Assembly: GCA_963703555.1 (NCBI GenBank)
Contig: CAVPEV010000030.1
Location: forward strand, 1-25,963
Origin: CAVPEV01 sp963703555
Lineage (GTDB): Bacteria; Actinomycetota; Actinomycetes; Actinomycetales; Cellulomonadaceae
Length of the DNA: 25,963 nt
Direction: 5' to 3'
Under the pieces are notes generated by a model. It saw only the letters and a program-made list of their open reading frames with translations, was not told where the DNA came from and ran no database searches. Below, piece by piece: positions 7,368 to 16,148 of the stretch. A program made the position numbers and the translations under genes. The stretch's first letter is position 1. Every line of letters begins with the position of its first letter.

Positions 7368-9052
7368 TCCTGTGCCACGAGGGCTCGCCACGCCTCCCGA
7401 CGATGCTGCTGCTCGACCGGGTCGGGCACGGGCAGGGACGCCAGCAGGCGCTGCGTGTAGGGGTCCTTCGGCGAGCCGAGGACCTGCTCGCCGGTGCCCT
7501 CCTCGACGAGCCGGCCGTGGTGCAGCACCGCGATCCGGTCGGCGAGCAGGTCGACGACCGCCAGGTCGTGGCTGATGAACAGGCAGGCGAACCCCAGCTC
7601 GCGTTGCAGCTCGGCGAACAGCTCGAGCACCCGGGCCTGGACGGACACGTCCAGGGCGGAGGTCGGCTCGTCGGCGATCAGCAGCTCGGGGTCCAGGGCC
7701 AGGGCGCGGGCCAGGCTGGCGCGCTGTCGCTGGCCGCCGGACAGCTCGTGCGGGAACCGGTCGCCGTAGGTGCGCGGCAGCTGCACCGCCTCCAGCAGCT
7801 CGTCGACCCGGGCCCGGGCGTGCCGGGCATCCGGGGCCCGTCCGTGCACGATCAGCGGTTCCGCCACGCACTCGGCGATCGTCATCAGCGGGTTGAAGCT
7901 GGACGCCGGGTCCTGGAAGACGAACCCGAGGCGGGAGCGCACCGGCCGGAACCGACGCTCGCGCAGGCCGCGCATCTGCACGCCGAGGACCTCCAGGGAC
8001 CCGCCGCTCACCCGGGTGAGCCCGGCGATGGCCCGTCCGATCGTCGTCTTGCCGGACCCGGACTCCCCGACCAGCCCGAGCACCTCGCCGGGCCGGATGG
8101 CCAGGTCGACCCCGTCGACGGCGACGAAGTCCGGTTGGCGGAACCGACCCGGGTAGACGATGCGCAGGTCGTGCGCCTCGACCACCGGCGCGCCGGCGCG
8201 GCCGAGCTGTTCGCGGTGCGCGGCGCGCTCGCGGGCGAGCGCGGGTCCTTCGCCGACCCGCGGCACGGCGTCGAGCAGGGTGCGGGTGTAAGGGTGCTGC
8301 GGGGCGGAGAACAGGGTGCGGGCGTCCGCCTCCTCGACGATGCGGCCCTGGTACATGACGGCGACGCGGTCGGCGAGGTCCGCGACGACCCCCATGTTGT
8401 GCGTGATGAGCACGATGGCGCTGCCGAACTCGTCCCGGCAGCGGCGGAGCAAGTCGAGGATCTCGGCCTGGACGGTGACGTCCAGGGCGGTGGTCGGCTC
8501 GTCGGCGATGATGAGGCCGGGGTTGAGGACGAGGGCCTGGGCGATGACGATGCGCTGCTTCTGCCCGCCGGAGAACTGGTGGGGGTAGTGGTCCACCCGG
8601 GTCGCCGGGTCCGGGATGCCCACCCGGCGGAGCACCTCGATGGCCTCGGCGCGGGCCTGGGCGCGGGTGTACTCCCCGTGCGCCCGGAGCCCTTCGGCGA
8701 TCTGCCAGCCCACCGGGAACACCGGGTTGAGCACCGTTGACGGCTCCTGAAACACCATCGCGGCGTCCGTGCCGCGGACCTGCCGCAGCTCGCTGCCGCG
8801 CAGCTGCAGGACGTCGCGCGTGCTGGCGCCGTCCCTGCTGGTGAGCAGGATGGTGCCGCGGGCGGTGGCCGTCTCGGGCAGGAGGCCGAGGATGGTGCGT
8901 GCGGTGACCGTCTTGCCGGACCCGGACTCCCCGACGATGGCGAGCACCTGCCCGGCCTGCACGGACAGGCTCACCGAGTCCACCGCCATGACGGGCCCCG
9001 CGTCAGTGCTGAACGTGACGCCCAGCCCGCGGATGTCGACGACGGTGGTCAT
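7364..9052 (-). CDS. Peptide ABC transporter ATPase, fused DppD-DppF type
   Basis: This is a 562-residue cytoplasmic protein with two complete ABC ATPase domains, powering uptake through the two neighbouring permeases. Domain 1: Walker A GESGSGKT (41-48), signature FSGGQKQR (160-167), Walker B with DEPTTALD (184-191). Domain 2: Walker A at 329-336, signature LSGGQRQR (437-444), Walker B with DEPTSALD (461-468). Each ends with the oligopeptide/dipeptide C-terminal motif (HPYTRTLL and DPYTQRLL). The ATG overlaps the upstream permease stop as ATGA, with GGAGGGG as ribosome-binding site. The substrate is probably a peptide, but nickel or other solutes use the same family. Confidence 0.93.
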   Translation of the reverse strand: MTTVVDIRGLGVTFSTDAGPVMAVDSVSLSVQAGQVLAIVGESGSGKTVTARTILGLLPETATARGTILLTSRDGASTRDVLQLRGSELRQVRGTDAAMVFQEPSTVLNPVFPVGWQIAEGLRAHGEYTRAQARAEAIEVLRRVGIPDPATRVDHYPHQFSGGQKQRIVIAQALVLNPGLIIADEPTTALDVTVQAEILDLLRRCRDEFGSAIVLITHNMGVVADLADRVAVMYQGRIVEEADARTLFSAPQHPYTRTLLDAVPRVGEGPALARERAAHREQLGRAGAPVVEAHDLRIVYPGRFRQPDFVAVDGVDLAIRPGEVLGLVGESGSGKTTIGRAIAGLTRVSGGSLEVLGVQMRGLRERRFRPVRSRLGFVFQDPASSFNPLMTIAECVAEPLIVHGRAPDARHARARVDELLEAVQLPRTYGDRFPHELSGGQRQRASLARALALDPELLIADEPTSALDVSVQARVLELFAELQRELGFACLFISHDLAVVDLLADRIAVLHHGRLVEEGTGEQVLGSPKDPYTQRLLASLPVPDPVEQQHRREAWRALVAQE

Positions 9053-10149
9053 GGTCGTTCCCCTCCTGCGTCGGAGTCCCGGAGCCCCGGGAGTCCCGGC
9101 ATGGTCGGTGCCGCGGGTGCCGCGGGTGCCGCGCCGGTCAGCAGGGAGGTCTCCGCCATCTCGCCGGTGGCCTCCCCGGCCGCACGCCGGGTGCGCAGCC
9201 GCGGGTCGGCCAGGTCGTTGAGGCTCTCCCCGACGAGCGTGATGCCCAGCACGGCCAGGACGATGGCCACGCCGGGGAACATCGCGGTCCACCAGATGCC
9301 GCTGCTCACGTCCGACAGCGCCTTGTTGAGGTCGTAGCCCCATTCCGCGGCGGCCGTCGGCTCGATGCCGAAGCCGAGGAAGCCCAGGCCGGCGAGGGTG
9401 AGGATCGCCTCCGAGGAGTTCAGGGTGAAGATCAGCGGCAGCGTGCGGGTGGCGTTGCGCAGCACGTGGCGGGTCATGATGCGGATGTTCGATGCGCCGA
9501 TCACCTTGGCCGACTCGACGAACGCCTCGGCCTTGATCCGGACGACCTCGGCCCGGACCACCCGGAAGTACTGCGGGACGAAGATCACCGTGATGGAGAT
9601 GGCGGCGGCCAGGATGCCGCCCCACATGCTCGACTGCCCGCCGCTGATGACGATGGCCATGACGATGGCCAGCAGCAGCGAGGGGAATGCGTAGATCGCG
9701 TCCGCGACGACGACGAGCACCCGGTCCAGCCAGCCACCGAAGTATCCGGAGACCAGGCCGAGCAGCACCCCGAGGACGACGGACAGCACGACGGCCACGA
9801 GGATGACGAGCAGGGCCGTGCGCGCGCCCCACACCACCCGGCTCGCCACGTCGTAGCCGCTGACCGTGGTGCCGAACAGGTGCGCGGCCGACGGAGGCTG
9901 CTGGGCACCGAACGGTCCGGCGGCGTCCCGCAGCTGGGCGTGCCCGTAGGGGGCGATGACCGGCGCGAGGATCGCGGTGAGCACGAAGAGCCCGGTGAGG
10001 ACCAGGCCGGCGACGAGCATGCCGCGCTGCAGGCCGACGGCCTGGCGCAGCTGGCGCACCACGGGCAGGCGGGTCCACCAGGGACCACGCAGCGGGACGG
10101 CGGGCGGGACCGGCGCCGCGTCCACGCCCTCGGGGAGGATGTCGACCAT
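9049..10149 (-). CDS. Peptide ABC transporter permease, DppC type
   Basis: This is a 366-residue inner-membrane permease. An N-terminal cytoplasmic stretch is followed by a membrane helix at 43-66, an OppC_N-like segment, and the BPD_transp_1 domain with helices at about 111-136, 145-170, 178-196, 240-260 and 288-306. The ATPase-docking EAA loop is FVESAKVIGASNIRIMTRHV (210-229). The C-terminal 45 residues are Ala/Pro-rich and contain a short repeated APA sequence encoded by a 9-bp tandem repeat. It starts two bases after the dppB-like stop and overlaps the ATPase start by four bases. Confidence 0.93.
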   Translation of the reverse strand: MVDILPEGVDAAPVPPAVPLRGPWWTRLPVVRQLRQAVGLQRGMLVAGLVLTGLFVLTAILAPVIAPYGHAQLRDAAGPFGAQQPPSAAHLFGTTVSGYDVASRVVWGARTALLVILVAVVLSVVLGVLLGLVSGYFGGWLDRVLVVVADAIYAFPSLLLAIVMAIVISGGQSSMWGGILAAAISITVIFVPQYFRVVRAEVVRIKAEAFVESAKVIGASNIRIMTRHVLRNATRTLPLIFTLNSSEAILTLAGLGFLGFGIEPTAAAEWGYDLNKALSDVSSGIWWTAMFPGVAIVLAVLGITLVGESLNDLADPRLRTRRAAGEATGEMAETSLLTGAAPAAPAAPTMPGLPGLRDSDAGGERP

Positions 10150-10150
10150 C

Positions 10151-11248
10151 TCAGTACCTCACCCTCGGGTCGATCAGGGCCGCCACGATGTCGACGATGA
10201 AGTTCGTCACGGCGACGATGACCGCCAGCACGGCGACGATGCCCTGCACGGCGACGAAGTCGCGAGCCTGCAGGTAGTGCGCCAGCTGGAAGCCCAGGCC
10301 CTTCCACTCGAACGTCGTCTCGGTGAGCACCGCGCCGCCGAGCAGCAGCGCGACCTGCATGCCGATGACCGTGATGATGGGGATGAGCGCGGGCCGGTAG
10401 GCGTGCGTGCGCAGCAGCCGCGACTCGCTCACCCCGCGGGACCGGGCCGCCTCGACGTAGCCGGAGCCCAGCGTCCCGATGACGTTGGTGCGCACCAGGC
10501 GCAGGAACACCCCGGCGGTGAGCAGGCCGAGGGCCAGCGCCGGCAGCACGGCATGCGAGAGCACGTCGGTGACCAAGGCGGGGTCGCCGGTGCGGATCGC
10601 GTCGATGAGGTAGATGCCGGTGGGGTTCGTCAGGGTCTGCATCTGGATCTCGGCCCCGGTGGACGCGCGGCCGGCCACCGGGAACCAGCCGAGCCAGCGG
10701 GAGAACACCAGCTTGAGGAGCAGCCCGGCGAAGAACACCGGGGTGGCGTAGGCGAGGATCGCGAAGACGCGCAGCACGGCGTCCGGCGCCCGGTCACGGA
10801 AGTAGGCCGCCACGAGGCCCAGCGGGATGCCGACGATGAACGCGACGACGAGCGCGTACACGGCCAGCTCGAGCGTGGCGGTGCCGAAGGTGGTGAGGAC
10901 CTCGGTGACCGGACGATGGTCGGACAGTGTGGTCCCGAAGTCACCGCGGACGATCCCGCCCAGGTAGGCCATGTACTGGGTGAACAGCGGGCGGTCGTAG
11001 CCGGCCTGGTGGATGCGTTCGGCCAGCTGGTCGGCAGGCAACCGGCCACCCTGGGCCGCGGTGATGGGGTCCCCGGTGGCCCGCATGAGCATGAAGACCG
11101 TGGTCACCAGGATGAATACGGTCGGAAAGATCAGCAGGAAGCGCACCAGGAGATACCGGCCGAGGGTGCTGCCACCCGACGCATCCCGTCGCTGCCGCCG
11201 TCGGGGCGCGGCCGGCTCGGCCGATGGGGCGGCGATCGTGGTCGTCAT
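10151..11248 (-). CDS. Peptide ABC transporter permease, DppB type
   Basis: This is a 365-residue inner-membrane permease with a polar N-terminus (1-30), a first membrane helix at 34-55, and the family periplasmic segment GYDRPLFTQYMAYLGGIVRG (83-102) followed by DFG. The BPD_transp_1 domain follows, with helices at about 124-150, 158-182, 233-250, 289-305 and 330-352. The EAA loop YVEAARSRGVSESRLLRTHA is at 264-283. ATG 11248 is preferred over 11266 because GGGAGG lies just upstream. Transcription probably continues from the lipoprotein gene through the hairpin at 11284-11323. Confidence 0.93.
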   Translation of the reverse strand: MTTTIAAPSAEPAAPRRRQRRDASGGSTLGRYLLVRFLLIFPTVFILVTTVFMLMRATGDPITAAQGGRLPADQLAERIHQAGYDRPLFTQYMAYLGGIVRGDFGTTLSDHRPVTEVLTTFGTATLELAVYALVVAFIVGIPLGLVAAYFRDRAPDAVLRVFAILAYATPVFFAGLLLKLVFSRWLGWFPVAGRASTGAEIQMQTLTNPTGIYLIDAIRTGDPALVTDVLSHAVLPALALGLLTAGVFLRLVRTNVIGTLGSGYVEAARSRGVSESRLLRTHAYRPALIPIITVIGMQVALLLGGAVLTETTFEWKGLGFQLAHYLQARDFVAVQGIVAVLAVIVAVTNFIVDIVAALIDPRVRY

Positions 11249-11283
11249 GGTCCTCCCTGGGTGCACGGGCTTGACGCGGGACC

Positions 11284-11323
11284 GGCCTCCCGGGTGGTGC
11301 GCGGACGCGCCACCCGGGAGGCC
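11284..11323 (-). terminator. Strong hairpin between lipoprotein and permease genes (attenuator-like)
   Basis: A 40-base near-perfect palindrome: 18 base pairs (one G-T) closing a four-base loop. It starts 22 bp after the lipoprotein stop. There is no U-tract. In ABC operons such a structure commonly keeps the binding protein more abundant than the membrane parts by partial termination or by protecting the upstream mRNA 3' end; which applies here is inference. Confidence 0.75.
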
Positions 11324-11344
11324 GTAGGGGTCAGGCCGGGCCGG

Positions 11345-13009
11345 TCAGCCCTTCGTCAGGGCCCCATAGCGGAACTTGAAGGACGCGTCGAGCGTGGAGT
11401 CGGCACCCGAGACGCCCTTGCCCACGACAGCCACCTGGGCACCCTGCAGGTACGGGACGGTGGACAGGTCCGCGGCGACCTTCTCCTGGATCTGCTCGAT
11501 GAGCTTCGTGCGCGCCGCCGGGTCCGTGGTGGTGGCCTGCTCGGAGATGAGCGAGTCGACCTCCGGGTTGACGTAGTGGTTGCCGAGGAAGTTCGTCGTC
11601 CGGAAGAACGGTGTCAGGTAGTTGTCCGCGTCGGAGTAGTCCGGGAACCAGCCGAGCTGGTAGACGGGGTACACGTCCGCGGTGCGGTCCTTGGCGTACT
11701 GCACCCACTCGGTGGTCTGCAGGTTCACCGTGAACAGGCCGGAAGACTCCAGCTGGTCCTTGATCAGCGCGTACTCGTCGCCGGACGAGGGCCCGTAGTG
11801 GTCGTTGGAATACTGCAGGTCCAGCGTGACCGGGGCCTGCACCCCGGCATCCTTGAGCACCTGGGTGGCTTTCGCGGCGTCGGGACCGCCCTTGCCGTCA
11901 CCGTAGAGCGCCTTGAGCGACTGGGTGGCGCCGGTGAGGCCGTCCGGGACGTAGGAGTACAGCGGCGTGTAGGTGCCCTTGTAGACCTGGTCTGCGATCT
12001 CGGAACGGTTGATGAGGTCCGCCACGGCCTGTCGGACGGCGAGTGCCTTGGCCGGGTCGGCCTGCGGGGTCTTGGCGCCGTAGGGCTGGGTGTCGAAGTT
12101 GAACACGATGTAGCGGATCTCCCCACCCGGGCCGTCGACCACCGAGACGTTGGAGTCCTTGCGCAGGTCGGCGATGTCCGTGGCGGACAGGCTGCGGTAC
12201 GCCACGTCGATGTTGCCCTCCTGGATGTCCAGCTTGAGGTTCGACGCGTCGGCGTAGTACTTGACGTTGACCTTGGCGGTCTTCGGGGCCCCGAGGACGC
12301 CCTGGTAGTCCGGGTTGGCGGCGTAGGACACCAGGTTGTTCTGGTCGTAGCTGGTGATGACGTACGGGCCGGCGAAGGCGTTGCCCGCGACGATGTCCGC
12401 GTCCGGGGTCAGCTTGTCGGCAGCGAAGACCTGCTCGTCGACGATCGGACCGGCCGGGCTGGACAGGATCTGCGCGAAGGTCTGGTCGTTGCCCGACTTC
12501 AGGTGGAACACCACGGTCGTGGGGTCGGGGGCATCCACCGAGGCGAGGTTACCCAGCAGGGAGCCGGGGCCGTTGCCCTGGTCGGCGCCGTTGGCGAGGA
12601 TCGTCAGCTGCCGATCGAAGCTGAACTTGACGTCGGAGGAGGTCAGGTCGTGGCCGTTGGCGAACTTCAGGCCCGGCTTGAGCTTGACCGTGTAGTCGGT
12701 CGGCTTGGTGAACTCGGCGGACGTGGCGATGTCCGGCTGGACGTCCGGGCTGCCATACGGGGTGTTCATGAGGAACGGGAACACCTGGTTCATCACCGCG
12801 AAGGACCCGTTGTCGTAGGAGCCGGCCGGGTCGATCGTCGTGATCTTGTCGGTGGTGCCGATGATGATGGCGCCCCCGGCTGAGCCGCTTGCAGCCGCGG
12901 TCGGATTGTTGCTGCTGCCGCCACCGCAGGCTGCGAGCGTGAACGCGGCCACTGCGATCCCGGCGGTCGCCGCGAGCAGGCGTCGGCGCTGTCTCCGCAC
13001 GGATGTCAT
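11345..13009 (-). CDS. Peptide ABC transporter substrate-binding lipoprotein (family 5)
   Basis: This 554-residue extracytoplasmic binding protein captures the substrate and delivers it to the permeases. The signal peptide is MTSVRRQRRRLLAATAGIAV and onward, with lipobox LAAC and the lipidated Cys at 28, then a Gly/Ser linker. SBP_bac_5 features: TIDPAGSYDNGSFAVMNQVF at about 59-78, LKFANGHDLTSSDVKFSFDR (about 114-133), and QLGWFPDYSDADNYLTPFF near the C-terminus. Length is normal. The ribosome-binding site is AGAGGTGA, five bases before ATG 13009. It is the first gene of the operon and is divergent from the phosphoribosyltransferase fusion. Confidence 0.93.
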   Translation of the reverse strand: MTSVRRQRRRLLAATAGIAVAAFTLAACGGGSSNNPTAAASGSAGGAIIIGTTDKITTIDPAGSYDNGSFAVMNQVFPFLMNTPYGSPDVQPDIATSAEFTKPTDYTVKLKPGLKFANGHDLTSSDVKFSFDRQLTILANGADQGNGPGSLLGNLASVDAPDPTTVVFHLKSGNDQTFAQILSSPAGPIVDEQVFAADKLTPDADIVAGNAFAGPYVITSYDQNNLVSYAANPDYQGVLGAPKTAKVNVKYYADASNLKLDIQEGNIDVAYRSLSATDIADLRKDSNVSVVDGPGGEIRYIVFNFDTQPYGAKTPQADPAKALAVRQAVADLINRSEIADQVYKGTYTPLYSYVPDGLTGATQSLKALYGDGKGGPDAAKATQVLKDAGVQAPVTLDLQYSNDHYGPSSGDEYALIKDQLESSGLFTVNLQTTEWVQYAKDRTADVYPVYQLGWFPDYSDADNYLTPFFRTTNFLGNHYVNPEVDSLISEQATTTDPAARTKLIEQIQEKVAADLSTVPYLQGAQVAVVGKGVSGADSTLDASFKFRYGALTKG

Positions 13010-13248
13010 CCGTCACCTCTTCCGTCGGTGCCGACCGGCTCGTCGTCTCCCCAGGGGGGCGCGAGTGGTGGGCGTCTTGTGGTGTGAAGGGACATAGTTA
13101 GCACAATCGTGTGTCGCGCGGGTCGCCGTTCCGCGGCCGGTGTTTCCGACCTGTTACGCGCGTGTTGCAGATCGGACACGGTGGCCGGGACGTGGAGCCC
13201 TTGCGGCCGACCGGCCGCAGGACGAGCCTCGATCGCGAGGTGGTCGTC
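13010..13248. promoter_or_regulatory. Divergent intergenic region with an AT-rich core
   Basis: The 239-bp gap must hold promoters for both the transporter operon (minus) and the fusion gene (plus). The only AT-rich stretch is about 13090-13115, containing ACATAGTTAG and CACAATCGTGTG; the latter is an imperfect CACA/TGTG inverted repeat. No clean -35/-10 pair can be read with confidence. Confidence 0.35.
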
Positions 13249-14586
13249 ATGATGTTCCACGACCGGGCGGACGCCGGACGGCGGCTCGCCGAGCGGCTGC
13301 GGCCCCTGCGCGGGCGGCCCGTCGTCGTGCTCGCGCTGCCTCGCGGCGGTGCGCCGGTGGCGGCCGAGGTCGCCGAGGTGCTCGGCGCTCCGCTGGACGT
13401 CATCGTCGTGCGCAAGCTCGGGGTGCCGTACGAGCCGGAGCTGGCGATGGGCGCGATCGGCGAGGACGGCGTACGCGTCGTCGACGAGACCACCGTGCGG
13501 ATGGCGGGCGTCGGCGAGGCGCAGCTGGCGCAGGTGGAGCGGCGGGAGCGCGCGGAGCTGGACCGGCGCGCCGGCCTGTTCCGGTCCGGGCGGGCGCGCG
13601 TGGACCTCACCGGCCGGACGGCGGTCGTCGTCGACGACGGGATCGCGACCGGCTCGACGGTGCGGGCCGCCTGCCAGGTCGCCCGGTCCCGGGGGGCGGC
13701 CCGCATCGTGCTCGCCGTTCCCGTGGCGCCGGCAGGCTGGCAGGCCGAGCTGGGCGACACGGCCGACGAGTACGTCGCCCTGACCACGCCCGCCGACCTG
13801 CGGGCCATCGGGGGGTTCTACGCCGACTTCACCCAGACCACCGATGCCGAGGTGCTGGCCTGCCTGGACCGCGCTGCTCGGGGCGCCGGGACGGCGGCGG
13901 GCGGCGCGGTGGACGCCGACGTCGACGTCGAGGCGGGTCCGGTCCGGCTGCGTGGGCACCTCGCGGTGCCCGCCGGCGCGCCTGGCGTGGTGGTGTTCGC
14001 CCACGGCAGCGGGAGCAGCAGGCACAGCCCGCGGAACCGGTACGTCGCCGCCGTCCTCGGCGAGGCGGGGCTGGGCACCCTGCTGTTCGACCTGCTCACC
14101 GAGGCGGAGGAGCATGTCCGCGCGAACGTCTTCGACATCGGGCTGCTAGCCGGCCGGCTCGCCGACGCCACGCGATGGCTGCGGGCACAGGGCGGGGCCG
14201 AGGCGGTCCCGCTCGGCTACTTCGGTGCCAGCACCGGTGCGGCGGCCGCCCTGTGGGCCTCGACCGAGCCCGGGATCGAGGTCCGGGCGATCGTCTCGCG
14301 GGGCGGCCGTCCGGACCTCGCGGCGGCCCGGCTGCCGGCGGTCACCGCGGCGACCCTGCTCATCGTCGGCGGCCGGGACGACGTGGTGCTCGACCTCAAC
14401 CGCCAGGCCGAGGCGCAGCTGCGGTGCCCCCACGAGCTGGCCGTCGTCCCCGGGGCCACGCACCTCTTCGAGGAGCCGGGAACGCTGCAGCGGGCCGCGG
14501 AACTGGCCGGGGACTGGTTCGTCCGGTACCTCGTGGCGCAGGCCGGCGGTGCGGGGCCTGTCAGTCCTTCGGGCGCCGCACGGTGA
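13249..14586 (+). CDS. Phosphoribosyltransferase / alpha-beta hydrolase fusion protein
   Basis: This is a 445-residue cytoplasmic protein with two enzyme domains. Residues 5-210 are a type I phosphoribosyltransferase: ALPRGGAPVAAEVAEVLGAP at 29-48, RKLGVPYEPELAMGAI at 55-70, and the PRPP loop VVVDDGIATGST at 126-137. Residues 225-430 are a dienelactone-hydrolase-like domain: HGSGSS oxyanion region at 252-257, nucleophile Ser328 in GASTG, acid Asp in GGRDDVV (374-380) and His405 in ATHLFEE. The architecture and length match M. tuberculosis Rv0571c, a DosR-regulon gene, from memory. Substrates are unknown for the family. ATG 13249 has GAGGTGG upstream; an earlier start would add an unrelated leader. 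Its last 26 bases overlap the convergent methyltransferase gene. Confidence 0.88.
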   Translation: MMFHDRADAGRRLAERLRPLRGRPVVVLALPRGGAPVAAEVAEVLGAPLDVIVVRKLGVPYEPELAMGAIGEDGVRVVDETTVRMAGVGEAQLAQVERRERAELDRRAGLFRSGRARVDLTGRTAVVVDDGIATGSTVRAACQVARSRGAARIVLAVPVAPAGWQAELGDTADEYVALTTPADLRAIGGFYADFTQTTDAEVLACLDRAARGAGTAAGGAVDADVDVEAGPVRLRGHLAVPAGAPGVVVFAHGSGSSRHSPRNRYVAAVLGEAGLGTLLFDLLTEAEEHVRANVFDIGLLAGRLADATRWLRAQGGAEAVPLGYFGASTGAAAALWASTEPGIEVRAIVSRGGRPDLAAARLPAVTAATLLIVGGRDDVVLDLNRQAEAQLRCPHELAVVPGATHLFEEPGTLQRAAELAGDWFVRYLVAQAGGAGPVSPSGAAR

Positions 14587-16021
14587 GGTGGGCGTCGGCA
14601 GGGTCCGGCAGGGCGGGACGGTCCGTCGGCCGGGCGAGGTAGCCCCACGGGAAGCGCCCGGCGCCGACCTGCTGCCAGCCCTGCGCCAGCAGTTCGCGCC
14701 GGCGCCTGCCCAGGCCGGCGACGCGGGCGTGCTCCCACTGCACGTCGGACTGGCGGATGACGTGGAAGGTCGCGTCGTGCGCGACGGAATGCCAGCCGTA
14801 GACCTCCACGCGGTGCAGGGCAGCCATCTCGGTGAGGATGTTCAGCGGCGCGAGCTGCACGGTGCGGGCGGCCTGCTCGGTCGCCATGCCGGGGGCGGCG
14901 GCGGCGCCCGTCGCTGGAGCGGCCGCTGCGGCCGGCGTCGCGGGCCCGGCGTCCGGCGGTGCTGCGCCCGGCGGACGGGCGTCCGGGACCCGGCCGAGGG
15001 CGGTCTGGACGTCGTCCCAGCTGCAGCCGGCCTGCCGGGCCTGCGCGACGGCAGCAGCGACGAGCGCGTCGACCTCGGCGCGGGCCTGGGCGGCAACGGC
15101 CACCCGGTCCAGGGCACGCTGGCGGTCGTCGGGCAGGGCAGCGCCGGACGGAGCGGCCGGCGGCACCTCGCCGCTCCGCCCCGGGACGCCGTCAGCTGAG
15201 GAACCCGGAGTCGAGGCGAGGCCCGCCTCGGCCAGGGCGGCCGCCAGCAGATCCCGCAGGTGGGTGGCGGACGGCTCGGTGCTGGGCACGCGGACAGGCT
15301 GCTCCCGGGTGTCGTCGCGGTCAACCGGATCCGTGCTGCTGCGGGGCGGCACCCGGCTCGGCAGGGCACGCCCCGCCCGACCGAGCAGGACGACGTCGGG
15401 CGCGCCCCGCCCGACCGGGACGGCCACGGTGCGCACGTCGTCGAACGCCGTGCGCATGCGCGCCTCGAAGGCGGGACTCGGCGCGGCGCTCCAGACGGCC
15501 AGCACGCCTCCAGGGGCCAGCACGCGATGCAGTCCACGCAGCCCGGTGGTGTCGTAGAGCCGCGCGTTGGCCTCGGTGACCAGCCAGGCGGGTCCGTTGT
15601 CGACGTCCAGGCAGATCGCGTCCAGGGAGCCGGCCGGCGCGGCGGCCAGCCAGTCGACGATGTCCGCCTCATGGACACGGACCCGGGCGTCGTCGAGCGC
15701 CCCGCCGTGCACCTCCCGCAGCGGGCCGGCGCACCATCGCAGGATGGCGGGCTCCCGTTCGACGACCTCGACCGACCGAACCGCCGGGTGGGCGACGGCC
15801 GCGGCCAGGGAGAAGCCGACCCCGAGGCCGGCGATGAGCAGGCGCCCGCCTGGTGGCATCTGGTCGGCCGCTGCGGTGACCAGGAGCCGCTCGGAGGTGC
15901 CGTCGTGGGTGTCCATGAGGAAGGAGCCGTTCGCCACGATCTCGTAGTGCGCGCCCCGGTGGAGCAGGACGAGCTCGCCCGCGTGCCCGCGGACCCGATC
16001 GACGACGACGGCCTCGGTCAC
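14561..16021 (-). CDS. Spermidine-synthase-like methyltransferase with HTH-like and uncharacterised C-terminal parts
   Basis: This is a 486-residue protein. Residues 1-215 form a SAM/dcSAM-binding Rossmann domain of the spermidine synthase type: NGSFLMDTHDGTSERLL (31-47), motif I LLIAGLGVGFSL (61-72), acidic VEVVERE (84-90), and CLDVDNGPAWL (137-147). Residues 216-300 are a polar linker. Residues 301-343 are helical and end in QARQAGCSWDDVQTALG, which resembles a helix-turn-helix. An Ala/Pro linker follows. Residues 386-486 form a conserved-looking domain (VEVYGWHSVAHDATFHVIRQ, WEHARVAGLGRRRRELLAQG) that I do not recognise. GTG 16021 is chosen because the domain starts there and a promoter lies just upstream. 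True polyamine synthesis is not implied. Confidence 0.75.
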   Translation of the reverse strand: MTEAVVVDRVRGHAGELVLLHRGAHYEIVANGSFLMDTHDGTSERLLVTAAADQMPPGGRLLIAGLGVGFSLAAAVAHPAVRSVEVVEREPAILRWCAGPLREVHGGALDDARVRVHEADIVDWLAAAPAGSLDAICLDVDNGPAWLVTEANARLYDTTGLRGLHRVLAPGGVLAVWSAAPSPAFEARMRTAFDDVRTVAVPVGRGAPDVVLLGRAGRALPSRVPPRSSTDPVDRDDTREQPVRVPSTEPSATHLRDLLAAALAEAGLASTPGSSADGVPGRSGEVPPAAPSGAALPDDRQRALDRVAVAAQARAEVDALVAAAVAQARQAGCSWDDVQTALGRVPDARPPGAAPPDAGPATPAAAAAPATGAAAAPGMATEQAARTVQLAPLNILTEMAALHRVEVYGWHSVAHDATFHVIRQSDVQWEHARVAGLGRRRRELLAQGWQQVGAGRFPWGYLARPTDRPALPDPADAHLTVRRPKD

Positions 16022-16029
16022 GGCACCCC

Positions 16030-16057
16030 AGCGTAGGCAACTTCGGCGTAGGTCCAA
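16030..16057 (-). promoter_or_regulatory. Promoter of the methyltransferase gene, probably leaderless
   Basis: On the minus strand, TTGGAC (16057-16052) and TACGCT (16035-16030) are separated by 16 bp. The GTG start lies eight bases beyond the -10, so the mRNA would begin at or next to the start codon, consistent with the lack of a ribosome-binding site. Confidence 0.5.
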
Positions 16058-16148
16058 CGGCCGAGGTGGGGCGGGGATTCGGCCCCTACGCTCGTCGAGG
16101 TGGTCGGCGTCCTCCGGCCACGGCCAGTCTCAGTGAACGGAGTTCAAC

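Noticed and set aside
9956..12883. 975-residue plus-strand open frame
   Set aside because: Antisense to the clearly recognised permease and lipoprotein genes; no family features.
13089..13105. DosR-like box upstream of the Rv0571c-type fusion gene
   Set aside because: GGGAC at 13089 matches one half-site only; the second half does not fit the consensus.
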